Shown here one piece after another: positions 24,548 to 36,334 of a DNA stretch of 64,000 nucleotides. This DNA comes from Prinsepia uniflora (Eukaryota; Streptophyta; Magnoliopsida; Rosales; Rosaceae), in contig CM064872.1 of assembly GCA_032719365.1 (NCBI GenBank), positions 50,452,252 through 50,516,251 on the forward strand, read 5' to 3'. Both the position numbers and the translations under genes were made by a program. Under the pieces are notes generated by a model that saw only the letters and a program-made list of their open reading frames with translations, did not search any database and was not told the DNA's origin. Within the stretch, counting starts at the first letter, position 1, and each line of letters opens with the position of its first letter.

Positions 24548-25480
24548 GACTCGGGTTGAGACCCCGGGAAGCACGCGTATCTTGGACCGTGACATGACGT
24601 CTGGGACGCCGAGGATTGGTACATAATGGTATTGGATGGAAATGTGAATTATGGCTTTACTGGATTATGTATTTGGATTTCGGGATTATTGGATATATGA
24701 TTTGGTTTTCTGTGTTAATGGATTTGGGCAGGGACCCACATGGTTTGGATTTACAATTTTGGGCTGAGTTCCCACTTACTTGGATTTACGGTTTTGGGCT
24801 AAGGCCCTAATGATTTAATTAAAGTAAATGGTTTGATTTTTGGTTTTCGAATGCATGCATACTTTTTAGTTAAGGGCATATATGTCTTTGTAATAAATGG
24901 GTTTTATGAACTTATTGATTTTCGCCCATGCATAGCTTTTAATGGTTTTAATGCCCTTCAGGTTGATCACGAATGCGGGCTATAGTAGAGACCGAGACAT
25001 CGCACTCCTTCACCGATCCTGGGGTGCTCTGGAAGCCCCGAACGGGCTGAGGTTTGCAGTATCCATTGTCTAACACTTTGTGTCAGACGGGAGCATGGTA
25101 CATTCCGCGATAATCCCGGGGAGATTGGGACGGGTCATGTCAGACTCAGAGACTACCCAATAGTCCAATACCCATTACTTACCATTTGTGAAGTCCCGAG
25201 CTCGATGTCTGCTTCGCCGAGCCGCCACGATGTCGCCTCCAATCGGTGACACTTTGATTAGAGATGGAGTTGAAACAGTGGACTCTACTTCTCACTCTTT
25301 TTGTCTTTAGTTTCCATCTACAGTCTTGGTCTTCGATCATGTACTCTCTTTTCTATCTCTTACACTGTGATTTGTGGCTGGTGATGGTCTCTTTGAGGCT
25401 GGACTCCTGGAGACGAAGTATGCGAGGCTGGTGTGGTCTCTGTGGTTTGGGGAAAGATAGAAATAAAATAAAAAAGGGCG

Positions 25481-25555
25481 ACTTGGACTTGGATTTGACG
25501 AAAGATAAATGGACTTGGACTTTGTTGGAAAACTTGGACTTGGACTTGGACTTGT
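25481..25555. repeat. ACTTGG minisatellite
   Basis: Six-base ACTTGG units, partly interrupted, in the part of the left LTR with no counterpart in the right one. Confidence 0.85.
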
Positions 25556-26009
25556 ATTTAGTTTTTTCATGCACTTGTACAGGTTACCAATGATTCATGC
25601 ACTTGCATTTAGTTGGTCTTTGACTCTAACTCTTAATCACTTAATATTTAATAAAAATTCATATCAATTCAATTTATTTGTGTTTAAAATGAATTTTTAT
25701 TGTATAATTTTTTAGTATTATTTATTATATCATTAATTTATTCAATTTTGTCCCTAAAAAAAATCGTCTAGGCCCCTGCTCGCCGCCCTAGGAGTGCCTA
25801 GTGCTGTTTTGAACCTTGCTTGTATCTACTTCATACGATCTTTAATTTCAACATACCAGCTGTCTATGAACTCAGGAGGCGAAGACTTTCTTAACAGTCT
25901 TTTCAGATTTTCTAAAGGATGTCCTAATAAAAAAGTCAACTCTTTGGCTTTCAAGGGAAAACTCATTTCTCTTTCCATTTTACCTTTTCTTGAGTTTCGA
26001 GCTGTTGCA

Positions 26010-26654
26010 ACCTACCTTTCTTAAAGAAAATTTCATCCTCGAAATTTTAAATAACCATAGATAGCCACTATAATTTTACTATTTCGGATTCACATGTGTC
26101 ACCATACCTCATATCAATCTAAACATCCCTCTTAATTTCAAATTAGACAATTGAGTTGCTCAAAACCAACTCACTGACGTCTTCTTTCCGCTACGTCACT
26201 ACTTTATCTTGACATAAGTACTTCCGGGATCCTGTATAACCTTAATTTTTTTAAGTAACCACACTCTAGGAACTTTAAAGTTACCACATAACTTGCATTC
26301 TATCAATCCATAATCATCTTAACTAATTACTATTCCACTTTTCATCCACATCACGCACCATACAATGACAAACGTCTGAGTCGGTGCTAGTCTCAGGATA
26401 CAGAGCCTGCTCGATGTTTGAGATTGACTACCACAATACCAATGTCGGGATCTGGAGCCCCGCTCGACGTCCGAGACCAACCACCATTCACTCATGAACC
26501 ATAGCCTAGCTCAACATCTGAGTGGTCATCCCACAACACCAGTCTCAAGAAAGGGGCCCAGCCCGACATATGAGACTGTTCATAATCCACTCAGGGATAC
26601 AATATCTGACCATGAATCAGCATCTTAAGAGACCTGTCTATAATACCACCATAT

Positions 26655-26685
<31 letters not shown>

Positions 26686-27393
26686 GAGGAAACCATATTG
26701 ATGACAAATATCAATCATTATCATGCATACCATCATATGTATATATATCATCATGCCATCATGTCCATTATATCATCATGCCATCATGTCCATTATATCA
26801 TCATTTACCTATGTATCATCATGGCGTATCATCAAATTAACTTTATCATAACATAATCTCATATAGGACATCATGGCATCATCTTAACATCATATATCAG
26901 CATACCATTAGCATGTGAATATCATAAGTTCACATCTCATCAAGTTATTGCTTTCCTACCATACTTAAATTATCATTATAACCTTTTTGAAAAACGTGCA
27001 CGAGTAACAACTTTTGTAAATTCATCAAAAACCATACTCGACCAAATATCACCTTTTAGAACTCGGGCTCAAGCCCTAACTTATGCCCAGATCTGGAAAC
27101 ATAACTCAAGCATAGTCTTCATAAATGTATATTCGAGATTTATTTAAAATTATCAAAAATAATTTAGAAAACCAACTTCAAATTATTGTTACATAAGTCG
27201 TTTAATACTTTGATCCCCATGTTCAATCAAATCAAATTTTAGTTCAAACATTGTGAGTGAGAAAAATCTCTTAAAACATAGGTTTCAGTGGTTCCATCAA
27301 AGCTTGTTAAACGTAATCAAATTGTTATCAGTAAAATACGAGGCTCGTATTCCAAGAACGAAATATCCAATACTCTAGCTCTGATACCAAGGT
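26010..27393 (-). other. Internal region of the 13.3 kb non-autonomous element
   Basis: About 1.4 kb between the LTRs with no recognisable gag or pol. It holds a (CA)n run (26655-26679), a two-copy repeat rich in ATCATCATG (about 26745-26801) and, at the right end, the primer binding site (27378-27390, minus strand). Confidence 0.75.
26655..26679. repeat. (CA)n microsatellite
   Basis: About twelve CA units in the internal region, followed by a short AT run. Confidence 0.95.
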
Positions 27394-27645
27394 TGACAGG
27401 ACCCGTCTCGAATTTCCTTTGAAGATTAGACTGGTCATGTTCCCGTCTGAAAACTCTTTGTCAGACAAGGGATACTACCAATTTTAGTTTTGTCTGTATA
27501 TTATTAAATTAACCAAATTGACTTTATCCTTGTGGGGTTACTGTCCACGTCCAACCCACTACCCCACAGGTCGAGAAATCTTAACAAATTTAACCAAAAT
27601 CGGGTTTCATTTCTATAGTTGAGATTATTAATTTTTTAGTTACAC

Positions 27646-27688
<43 letters not shown>

Positions 27689-30600
27689 TAAAACTCATAT
27701 CCATATTTTTTTCGTATTTTAAACTTCTAGCTTAAACTCACCAACGCACACCGTAGGTTTAATTCCTACAATTTTCCCTTTATCATAACTTGTAGGTTAA
27801 GCTCATTAATATCAAAATGTGATTATAACCAAGTCCTTAAGTTCCCAAAATTATTCAAAAATAACTAGAACATAACATAATACAAACATACATTATACAA
27901 TCATCATATGCAACACAATCTAACATCACATGACCGAACCAACGGTCCCATTATACCAGTTAGTCACCTATAACCCCACTTGGGCTGAATCACACTAACG
28001 CACAGCGTATCGGGCCAATCACACTCTCTCCACTATTCCATCCCCAAAAACTATCAAATCGTCATCCTACCATCAGGTTGATAATGGGCTGACCACATAG
28101 AGACATCACATACTCGACCTGCGTGTACCACAAGAACTACTGAATAGCGACAACCTCGCTCTGATACCACTTGACACGACCCATCCCAATCCCCCCTGGA
28201 TTAACGTGGGATGTGTCATGCTCCTGTCTGACACGAAGTGTTAGACAAGGGATAATGCATACCTCAGCCCATACGGTGTCCTAGAGCGCACCAGGATCGG
28301 TGGAGGAGTGCGATGTCTTGGTCTCTGCTACAGCCCGCATCCGTGATCAACCTGAAGGGCATTAAAACCATTAAGAACTATGAGTGGAAAAAAATAAATA
28401 AGTTTATAAAAACATACTTCATAAAGATATTTATGCCCTTCACTAAAAAGTATTCATGCATCGCAAAATCAGTAATCAAAACATTTACACAAATGAACCA
28501 TTAGGGCCTCAGCCCAAAAACCGTAAATCAAAACCAAGTGTGGGAACTCAGCCCAAAACTGTAGAATACCAAAATCCCTAAATCCAAAACCAAGTGGCCA
28601 TTACCCAAATCCATAACCATAAATCCACAAATACCGAAATACAATTTCATGAATCCAATAATCCATATTTACCACATAACCATCCTCGGCATCCCAGATG
28701 CCTAGCGTCCCAGACGTCATATTTCACGGTAATAAGCAACGCGTGCTACCCGGGGTCTCTCCGGGTCAATATCTTTGACATCCCAGATGTCTGACGTCCC
28801 AGACGTCTAATCATAGCAATACTGCTCCTGAGTCACTATACGTTCCGGTAGCTCCGTATAATGACCCCTCGCAAGCAATGTACCGTGACTTCCCTAGTGT
28901 CCCAGACACTTGAAGGAGACCATCACATATCCTTGTATTAAGATGGTATATGGAAAACAGTTTTACAAAGCCATTCCACAACATCTCAATGGGCCCTGCC
29001 CGAAATTCCCATAAAACATAACAAATCCATTTAGGGTCCTAGACCCGAAATCACGTTTATGAAACATAGGGTCTCAGATCCGAAATCACATTTATAAAAC
29101 TCACTGGGCCTCATGCCCGATTTTGGAAAAAACAGGGCCCTCGACCCAATCTCATTGCTCAAAAGGGTCTCAGCTCGATTTCGTAAACCAATTGGGCCCC
29201 TGGCCCGATCACATAATTCAAATGGGTCTCATGCCCGAATTCATCTTTCCAAAACCAAAACCATGCCATAGAACCATTATTGAATTCACAATCACATGAC
29301 AATAGTATGAACTCGTAAACCTCGAAATACGTGTAAATACGGAATTACCTCGAAATACGTGCAACCACTTAAACCACCAGTGCCACAATCATCATCATAG
29401 AAATCACGTATGTAAAACATATAAAATAGTTATGCGTGCATCACAGTTTAGAAAATGAAGTCCACTCACAGACCGTCCTACGCAGCCGCCTCGATACGTG
29501 TTCCATAAGCCTTCCCGGGCCCCATCACTATCACCGGGACTCCCAAACCTATCTAAATCATACTAGAGAGTTAGTAACCTCTTCATTAACTTCCCATTAA
29601 AGCCCCGCAATTTCCCAAATTTTTAACTATTTTTAAACTCGATCCTAAACCTTCGGACACCCCGAAACATATCGAGACGATGTCTGATCGACACGAAACC
29701 AGTCCCAAAATGTTCGTTACATCGAATAGATGATTTCACATGTTAAAGTCATCCTCAAAATACCCCTCACACGGTCCCATGTACTGCCCAAAAGCAATGC
29801 GCGTGGGCCTCATGCGCCGGTGAACAGTGTCACCTTCAACCTCTGGTGAACCGGGTTTTGAACCAGTTCACTGGTTTCGACCGGACCAGACCAGCGTTCC
29901 AGGTTTTTTCCATTCTTCCACCTATTTTCAATTCCAATTAATCCTATAGCTTCATTCCACCGATTCTAATCGATTAATGACATCAAAACCTGAAATTAGG
30001 GATTGGAAAGTACCTCCCTGATCAATGATCCAACCTTCAATTTTTCTCCGCCGTCTCCGGCCACTACCGGCCACCTCATGCCCTGAAACCAATCTCGATC
30101 GACTCCTGGAAACTCCCAGATGCTCACCTAAGCAACCAATTCGATCAACAGTGACCAATTCACGATTTTCCATTTTCGAATTCAAAATAGAATTTCATGG
30201 GAAATAACTTACCGTCGCCGTCTTGCAACGTCATGGCCACCACCAACCTCGTCCCATCCTCCATAACCTCAAACAAACCACCAAAACCATCCATCATTAG
30301 TAGAACCCGACCCACCATTTTCGAATTCTAAAAATAGAGCACACGGCCTACCTGCCCGCTTCTACCACCATACACGACGGCCCTCCACGGTGGCACCATT
30401 ACGTTCCTCATCAACCATTCACACTTTTCCATTCATACACCACACCCAAAAGATGAATATTGAAGGAATTGGGTGGAAGGATTCTCACAGTTTAGTAGAA
30501 ATGGCGTGGATGCTCGATGATGGTGCTCAGCTGAGGGAAAATGATAGGTGAGGATGAGAGGATTGAGTTAAATGAAGGGCTAGGATGACAGATGTGTGTG

Positions 30601-32003
30601 TTTGATTTTATTACAAATGGACCAATGGGAACAAGATCCACAATTTAGGGGTCTCAAACCATGGGATGAGTGACACTTGTCACTCATCCAAGGGCCCCAC
30701 ATAAAATATCAACCAATCAGATTTTTAGGTTTATTTAAATCGAATCCCAAGATGTAAGTTCTCGATTTCGATCCCGTGACCATAACTTTTTCGTCGAACC
30801 TCCGATTTCGACGTGCCGCCTGTCTACGAACTCGTGATGCCCCGATCTACGTCATGGTCATCGATCCTCATACGTTTGACTCCCCGAGTCAAAAGTCAAC
30901 ATTTGCCCAAGACTATGGGCAAAACGATCATTTTACACCATTCGTCTGATTTCGCTCAACTAATCACTGATTAATCTCACTAATCCGTCATTAGTCACTA
31001 ATCTAATCCCGAAATTCTAGACGGGTCGTTACAGGAAGTCCTTTGTGTGTGGTGGCCACGCGCCTATCAAAGTCTCCTTCCTCCTTCGACGGGTCAAGTT
31101 CGTTTTTCTAGTTCCAGGTCACCCAATCCACGGGCATGACCAGACGATTTCTCAGCTGTTTTAAGTCCAAAATGGACATTCCAATAGTCCATTTGAATCG
31201 TCTAATCCTCAGGAAGAATTCTACGAGATGTAAAAGAGAATTGAATGTTGGAACAATCGGCCATGGCTTCCCCATCATGGCGTTGGCAGCCTTTGCATCC
31301 CAAGTTGGTTCTTTCAGTCTCAAGAGCATTGTGTCACCTTCATAGGCGTTGGTAGCCTTTGCATCCCAAGTTGGTTCTTTCAGTCTCAGGAGCATTGTGT
31401 GACCTTCATAGAAACATTATCGTGCTAGTTCCTAATATTTCAGGCTCGAAACTATGGACCCGAATACGGGAGCTCACATGTTCTTTACTTTCCTCATTGG
31501 TTTTCCTCTTTCTTTATTTGTCATGCACTACCTCATCACTCTCCTACCCTTTTCTCCTTTTATTTCTCCCCTCATTTCTCCTTTTCTTTTCTCTTCTTTC
31601 TTTCTTGTTTTCCAGTTGTGTTTCCCATGCCTTCATTTTTTTCGGCCTTCCACCACCGATTATGATTGAGCACACACAAAACTAAATAGGGAGAGTAGGT
31701 CGGTGGTATGTAAGGAAAGAATTGTCTAGAATTCTTTGGACAAGTGTCATTTTCATAAGATATCTCAATGTGAAATGACCAAAATACTCTTGGCTCTATA
31801 CATTTTTAACCCATATCTACTCCATACAATCTCTAATTTCAACGTAATACCTGTCTATGAACTCAAGAGGCCAAGACCTTTGTAACAGTCTTTTTGGATT
31901 TTCTAAAGGATGTCTCAATCAAAAAGTCAACTCTTTGACTTGTAAGGGCAAACTCTTCATGTCTCCTTTCATTTTACCTTTTCATGAGTTTCGAGCTGTT
32001 ACA
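27394..32003 (-). repeat. Right (5') LTR of the 13.3 kb element, interrupted
   Basis: Begins TGACAGGACCCG next to the primer binding site and ends TGTTACA at the CACTG duplication. The nested truncated element (27917-31033) replaces about 470 bp that the left LTR retains. A 66-bp tandem duplication at about 31279-31410 is single-copy in the left LTR (about 19678-19745). A pyrimidine-rich stretch lies at 31480-31660. Confidence 0.75.
27917..31033 (-). mobile_element. Truncated gypsy-type element: 5' LTR plus about 255 bp of internal sequence
   Basis: A full LTR at 28172-31033 (2862 bp, TGTAACGACCC...TGTCA on the minus strand) is joined by a two-base gap to a TGGTATCAGAGC primer binding site (28158-28169, minus strand) and a short internal remnant. 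Comparison with the left LTR of the host element puts the left break at about 27917. The rest of the element and part of the host LTR were deleted together. The LTR is close to the solo LTR at 14573-17440. Confidence 0.8.
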
Positions 32004-32008
32004 CACTG

Positions 32009-33026
32009 AGTCTCTCGTACGCACTCTACAAAGCAAACCATGTTGGATAACATCACAGCCCCATAGAATAGATTGCCAAACAAAAGAGGGGGCATATCTC
32101 GCCTCTGCCTCCATATAATCCCTATCAGGGTAATAATGAGCTTTCATCATCCGAGCCACAAGGGAACCAGGTTGCTCCATCAACCGCCAAGCCTGTTTTA
32201 CCACCATTTCCCGATTAAACATTTCAAAAAATTTAAAACCTAGGCCTCCCTTCATTTTTGGACTTCACAACTTGTCTAGCGCGTCTAATGAATACTCCTT
32301 TGTCCAAATTTACTCCACTAAAACCTAGCAATCTTGGCTGATAGCTCATGAAAAAGAGACTGTGGGAGGCGAAAGACGCTCATATTGTAGGTGGGGAGAG
32401 CCGGAGCCACTGCCTTTACTAGTACTTCTTTCCTAGTTGCAGATAATAGCTTGAAATTCCAATTGGTCAGATGGCTGCCTAGAGAATCCCGAACCTTACC
32501 AAACATCTTCCGTTTCTTGCGCCTCGTGACTGTATGGAGCCTGAGATACTTTTCATGAAATTCAACAAATCGGACACCTATCAAATTACAAATCAGGCGT
32601 TTCATCATTAGATCAATCCATGGACTAAAACAAGCATCATACTTCTCAAAATTAACTAGTTGACTAGAAACCCGCTCATACTCCTACAAAACAACTTGCA
32701 ACTTTTGGCATTCCCCCAACCATGCATTGCAACAAAGTAGACTATCATCAACAAAAAATAAATGAGATATAGAGGGAGCTCCTGGAGTCACCGCCACCTC
32801 ATGAATCTACCTCTCACCCTGTGCTTTCGATAACAATGACGAGAGTCCCTCAACACATTTTAGGAACAGAGAGGGAGATAGAGGGTCCCCTTGCCTTAGC
32901 CTCTTAGACGGCACAATACAACTAATTTCCTGCCTTCGAACCTGTACTGTAGAGCTAAATATGGACACACAATTCATAATCAGACCGACCAAACGAGTAT
33001 TAATTCCAAGCCTTTTAAGCATACCT
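32009..33026 (-). pseudogene. LINE reverse transcriptase, C-terminal part
   Basis: Minus-strand pieces read QGDPLSPSLFLKCVEGLSSLL, then LFFVDDSLLCCNAW (the catalytic F-V-D-D box), then VLVKAVAPALPTYNMSVFRLP, then GGLGFKFFEMFNREMVVKQAWRL. This is the standard RT order of plant LINEs. Frame changes and stops separate the pieces. Confidence 0.85.
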
Positions 33027-34385
33027 TGTGAGGACCCGTGCCTTGGGGGCATGGTTAGCAATCCCACATCGCCCAAAGGATCTGGAGGATGATCCTTATA
33101 TGTGTGGGCGCGCATCTATCCAACATGAGGCCTTTTGGGAGCACACTGACTTGGGATTTCTAGTGAACTCCAAAGTTAAGTGAGTAGGCACTAGTACAAT
33201 CCCAAGATGGGTGACCCATTGGGAAGCTACACGTGAGCTCCGGAGAACAAAATCGTGAGGGCTGGGCCCAAAACGGACAATATCCTGTTGGAGTAGGTCG
33301 GGTCGTGACAATTTGGTTTCAGAGCCCAAGCCCGGCTGGAATTAAGCGTGCCAACAACGACACTAGGTCCTAAGGGGGGTGGATTGTAAGGACCTGTGCC
33401 TTGGAGGCATGGTTAACAATCCCACATCGCCCGGGGGATCTGGGGGATGCGCATTATATGTGTGGGCACGCATCTATCCAACAGAAGGTATTTTGGAAGC
33501 TCACTAGTTTCGAATTCCTAGGGAACTCCAAAGTTAAGCGAGTAGGGGCTGGTGCAATCCGAGGTTGGGTGACCCACTGGGAAATTTCATGTGATCTCCG
33601 GAAAACAAAACCGTGAGGGCTGGGCCCAAAGAGGACAATATCCTGTTGGAGTAGGTTAGGTCGTGAAAATTTGGTATCAGAGCCCAACCCTAGCCAGAAT
33701 TGAGTGTGCGAACGAGGACGCTGGGGCCCAAGGGGGGTGGATTGTGAGGACCCGTGCCTTGGGGGCATGGTTAGCAATCCCACATCACCCAAGGGATCTG
33801 GAGGATGCACCTTATATGTGTGGGCGTGCATCTATCCAATAGGAGGCTTTTTGGGAGCTCACTGTCTTTAGATTCCTAGGGAACTCCAAAGTTAAATGAG
33901 TAAGGGCTGGTGCAATCATATGATGGGTGACCCACAGGAAAGTTGCACGTGAGCTCTGGAGAACAAAACCGTGAGGGCTAGGCCCAAAGAGGACATTATA
34001 TTGTTGGAATAGGTCGGGTCGTAAAAATTTGGTATCAGAGCCCACCCCCGACCGAAATTGAGTGTGCCAGCGAGGACGCTGGGTCCCAAGGGAGGTGGAT
34101 TGTGAGGACTCGTGCCTTGAGGGCATGGTTAGAAACCCCACATTGCCTGGGGGATCTGGGGGATGTACTTTATACATGTGGGTGCACATTTATCCAACAT
34201 GAGGCCTTTTGGGAGCTCACTAGCTTTGGATTCCTAGGGAACTCCAAAAGTTAAGCGAGTAGGGGTTAGTGCAATCCCAAGATAGGTGACCCACTGGGAA
34301 GTTCCACGTGAGCTCCCAAGAATAAAACCACAAAGGCGGGGCCCAAAGCGGACAATATCCTGTTGAAGTAGGTAGGGTCGTGACA
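33027..34385 (+). mobile_element. Cassandra TRIM array: four LTRs and three internal segments
   Basis: LTRs lie at 33027-33310, 33385-33668, 33743-34026 and 34101-34385 (284-285 bp each). They are separated by three 74-bp internal segments, each with a Met-tRNA primer binding site (TTTGGTATCAGAGCCC or one change) and a purine tract (AAGGGGGGTGGAT). One duplication, TACCT, flanks the whole array (33022-33026 and 34386-34390). Each LTR holds a 5S rRNA-like block. This combination is diagnostic of Cassandra, a non-coding TRIM. The array interrupts the LINE RT. Confidence 0.95.
33165..33236 (+). other. 5S rRNA-derived block in a Cassandra LTR
   Basis: GAACTCCAAAGTTAAG followed by AAGATGGGTGACCCA matches the internal promoter part of plant 5S rRNA genes (A-box AGTTAAGCG and C-box GATGGGTGACC). 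Corresponding blocks occur in the other three LTRs and in the minus-strand Cassandra at the right end. In published Cassandra elements this block can recruit RNA polymerase III. Activity here is inferred only. Confidence 0.85.
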
Positions 34386-34390
34386 TACCT

Positions 34391-36334
34391 TCTAGATAAG
34401 GTCATTCAACCTGATCATAAGCCTTTGACATATCCAATTTCAGTTTCATCTTTTTTAGTTTACTACTACCCCGTCTCCAAATCTCATGAACAGACTCAAA
34501 AGCAGTGAAGATATTATCAGTGATTAAACGTGAAGGGAAAAAAGCACTCTGATAGTTCGAGATGACCTTGGGCATCACAAGAGCTTTGAAAATAATTTTT
34601 TTTTATATAAATCTACACAAATCAATGGGTCGGAATTCAGTTACCTTAGTAGGGAGAACCACCTTTGGTATGAGGGAAATAAGGGTATGGTTGATTTACT
34701 GAACACTTTCACCATTGTTGAGCACCTCCAAGCAAAAAGCAGTAACATCAGGTCCCACGATGTCCTAATCTGATAGAAAAAAAAAGGCATTCCATCAACC
34801 CCCAGTGCCTTGGTAAGGAACATACTGAAAAGGGCCTATTTAATCTCCCTTCCCTCAAACTGCCGCTCAAAATCCAGATTATCCAAGTCATCCAAAACTG
34901 GGTTCACAGCATCCAAGACAGACCCCATATCAGACACCCCTGAGGAAGTAAAAGGGTGACTGAAATAGGACACAAAAGCACCACGCACCCCCTTACTCGT
35001 CAAACACCCCATGGATAAAGTTCTTTCGTCCCCGTTTTTTAGAAAATTGATGAAAAAACCGTGTATTTCTGTCACCTTTTATTAATCAAGATACCCTCGA
35101 CCTTTGTTGCAACAAAATCTCCTCTTGGGCCCTAATGTTGTCCAGTTCCTTGTCCAACATGGCAAAAAGCCGGAAGTCTTGGGTCGATGGAGAGTTAAAT
35201 GGAACAAAATCGAGCTAAGATTGAAAATGCTGAATTCATCGAGGAATGCTGCCACCGTGGATGCACTCCACTTCTAAAGGAGTCCCCCATCATGACTGAT
35301 TCTCTCCACAACATCCGCACCCTCCAATTCCCCCCATCCAACCTAAACAACCTCCATACACCCCTTAGCAGACACCCAAGCCTCCTCAAAAAATAATCTG
35401 CAGCGACCCCTTCCCTAGTCATATTAGGGAGGAACCAAATCAAGATTGTTAAATGATATGAGGGCGAAGAGTGCTTATGATAGGTAAGGACCCCTGAATA
35501 GAGCTGATAAAACCCCTCATCTGGGGAAAATGTTGAACCTTGCGGCTCAGTTGCTCCACTGAAGCCTCAATCTCTTTGAAATCGCCCCCTCCTTTCCCCC
35601 CAACAAACCATGGACTTCCAACATCATAATTCTGCCTACACAGCAGTTCTCAAGAATACTTTCTTAAGTTCATGCTTGGGTTACTATAAAAGCTTGTACA
35701 CGGAAGGAAAAACCTCCTACACCTTCAACCAACGCATCAATATGACCCATGGGATAAGACGAAATAGAAACCGTAACCCAATGAGCCCACATAAGAGCTA
35801 ACCCACCCCTTCCATACCCATACAAAACCACCTTCCACCGCCAAAGCATACTTTTCACAATCCATTTGTTTGATAGTTTTTTTAGTTTCCATTAAAAACA
35901 TAATAGGTTGTTTAGCTCTGATAAAAATGCTCCAGCGCCCGCATTACCCGTGGGCATCCCAACCCACGAAAATTCCAGCAGAGGATACTCATTACTCGTG
36001 ATGGGTTGCTCCCATCACTTATGTGGTCTAATCCACCACTAATTTGCTAGTAGAAACACCATAACTTGAAAGCCCAGGAAAAGATGTTGAAGGACTCCTT
36101 AAAATGGAACTTAAACTGGACCGAAAGCCAACCAAAAATGTCCCCTGATCATGCTTGTTTTTCTACATAACTGCCCCCATAGAAACCTTCATAGCTACTA
36201 AAATCTGTCCCAAAACCAGATTTGGTGGCCGCTGGTCGAACAGAGGCTCCCCCTCTGAAATGCCTAGCCAAAGCCCAAGCTCCACCTCAAAGAACAGCCA
36301 GGCGCACGTGTGACACGAAGGGCCAGACAAGGGA
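34391..36334 (-). pseudogene. LINE ORF2 N-terminal part: endonuclease and RT start
   Basis: On the minus strand an ATG at 35992-35990 opens MSILCWNFRGLGCPRVMRAL, the usual start of the LINE endonuclease. Toward lower coordinates follow DRNTRFFH-like sequence near 35080, then RT beginnings including KALGVDGMPFFFYQ (about 34760-34820). Stops and frameshifts are frequent. Upstream of 35992 about 340 bp remain without a recognisable ORF1. Confidence 0.75.

Larger units (their letters stand above)
19886..25142. mobile_element. Inverted-LTR composite: truncated minus LTR, unrelated spacer, full plus LTR
   Basis: Both outer ends are the same LTR 3' terminus in opposite orientation: TGACATGACCC at the left and GGGTCATGTCA at the right. 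GACTC flanks both sides (19881-19885 and 25143-25147). The left arm, 19886-21375, is a minus-strand LTR cut off after the block GACACGAAACCAGTCCC. The right arm, 22154-25142, is a complete plus-strand LTR (TGTAATGACCC...TGTCA, 2989 bp). Between them are about 778 bp unlike any LTR here. No gag or pol is present. The arms give roughly 1.5 kb of inverted repeat. The flank has a local near-repeat (GACTCAGACTACCC and GACTCAGAGACTACCC), so the GACTC match alone is weaker proof of one insertion than usual. Confidence 0.75.
18719..26009 (-). repeat. Left (3') LTR of the 13.3 kb element, interrupted
   Basis: Its inner end is TGTTGCA, a one-base change from the TGTTACA of the other LTR. Relative to the right LTR it lacks the roughly 170-bp stretch present at about 27420-27565, keeps about 470 bp (about 19050-19430) that the right copy lost, and holds the inverted-LTR composite. 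About 600 bp on the right side of that composite, including an ACTTGG minisatellite, has no counterpart in the right LTR. Confidence 0.75.
18719..32003 (-). mobile_element. Non-autonomous gypsy-type LTR element with insertions in both LTRs
   Basis: The left end is TGATAGGACCC and the right end GAGCTGTTACA, flanked by CACTG (18714-18718 and 32004-32008). Left LTR: 18719-26009. Right LTR: 27394-32003. The LTRs match over long stretches (AACAAATTTAACCAAAATC onward; the block ending in GAGTTTCGAGCTGTT). The primer binding site TTGGTATCAGAGC, for initiator Met tRNA, lies at 27378-27390 on the minus strand. The sequence next to the left LTR (26010-26045) resembles the 3' pol tail and polypurine region of the gypsy elements here. 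The internal region is only about 1.4 kb and encodes nothing recognisable, so the element depended on others for mobility. Confidence 0.85.
14512..36334 (-). mobile_element. LINE (non-LTR retrotransposon) split into four pieces by nested insertions
   Basis: Read on the minus strand, the pieces give in order an endonuclease start and the RT N-terminal part (34391-36334), the RT C-terminal part (32009-33026), a zf-RVT and RNase H domain (17446-18718) and a 3' tail ending in an A-run at about 14512. Every break carries the target duplication of its insert (TACCT, CACTG, TTGGG), so the pieces were once contiguous. Removing the inserts leaves about 4.3 kb. The RNase H domain places it with plant L1-type LINEs of that structure. 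Many stops and frameshifts show it is long dead. ORF1 is not recognisable and the 5' boundary near 36310-36334 is uncertain. Confidence 0.85.

Noticed and set aside
28158..28169. A tRNA gene at the GGTATCAGAGC matches
   Set aside because: These are primer binding sites next to LTR ends. No cloverleaf can be formed from the surrounding sequence.
33165..33236. A genuine 5S rRNA gene
   Set aside because: Only the internal promoter part is similar, it sits inside repeated Cassandra LTRs, and the full 120-base 5S sequence is not present.
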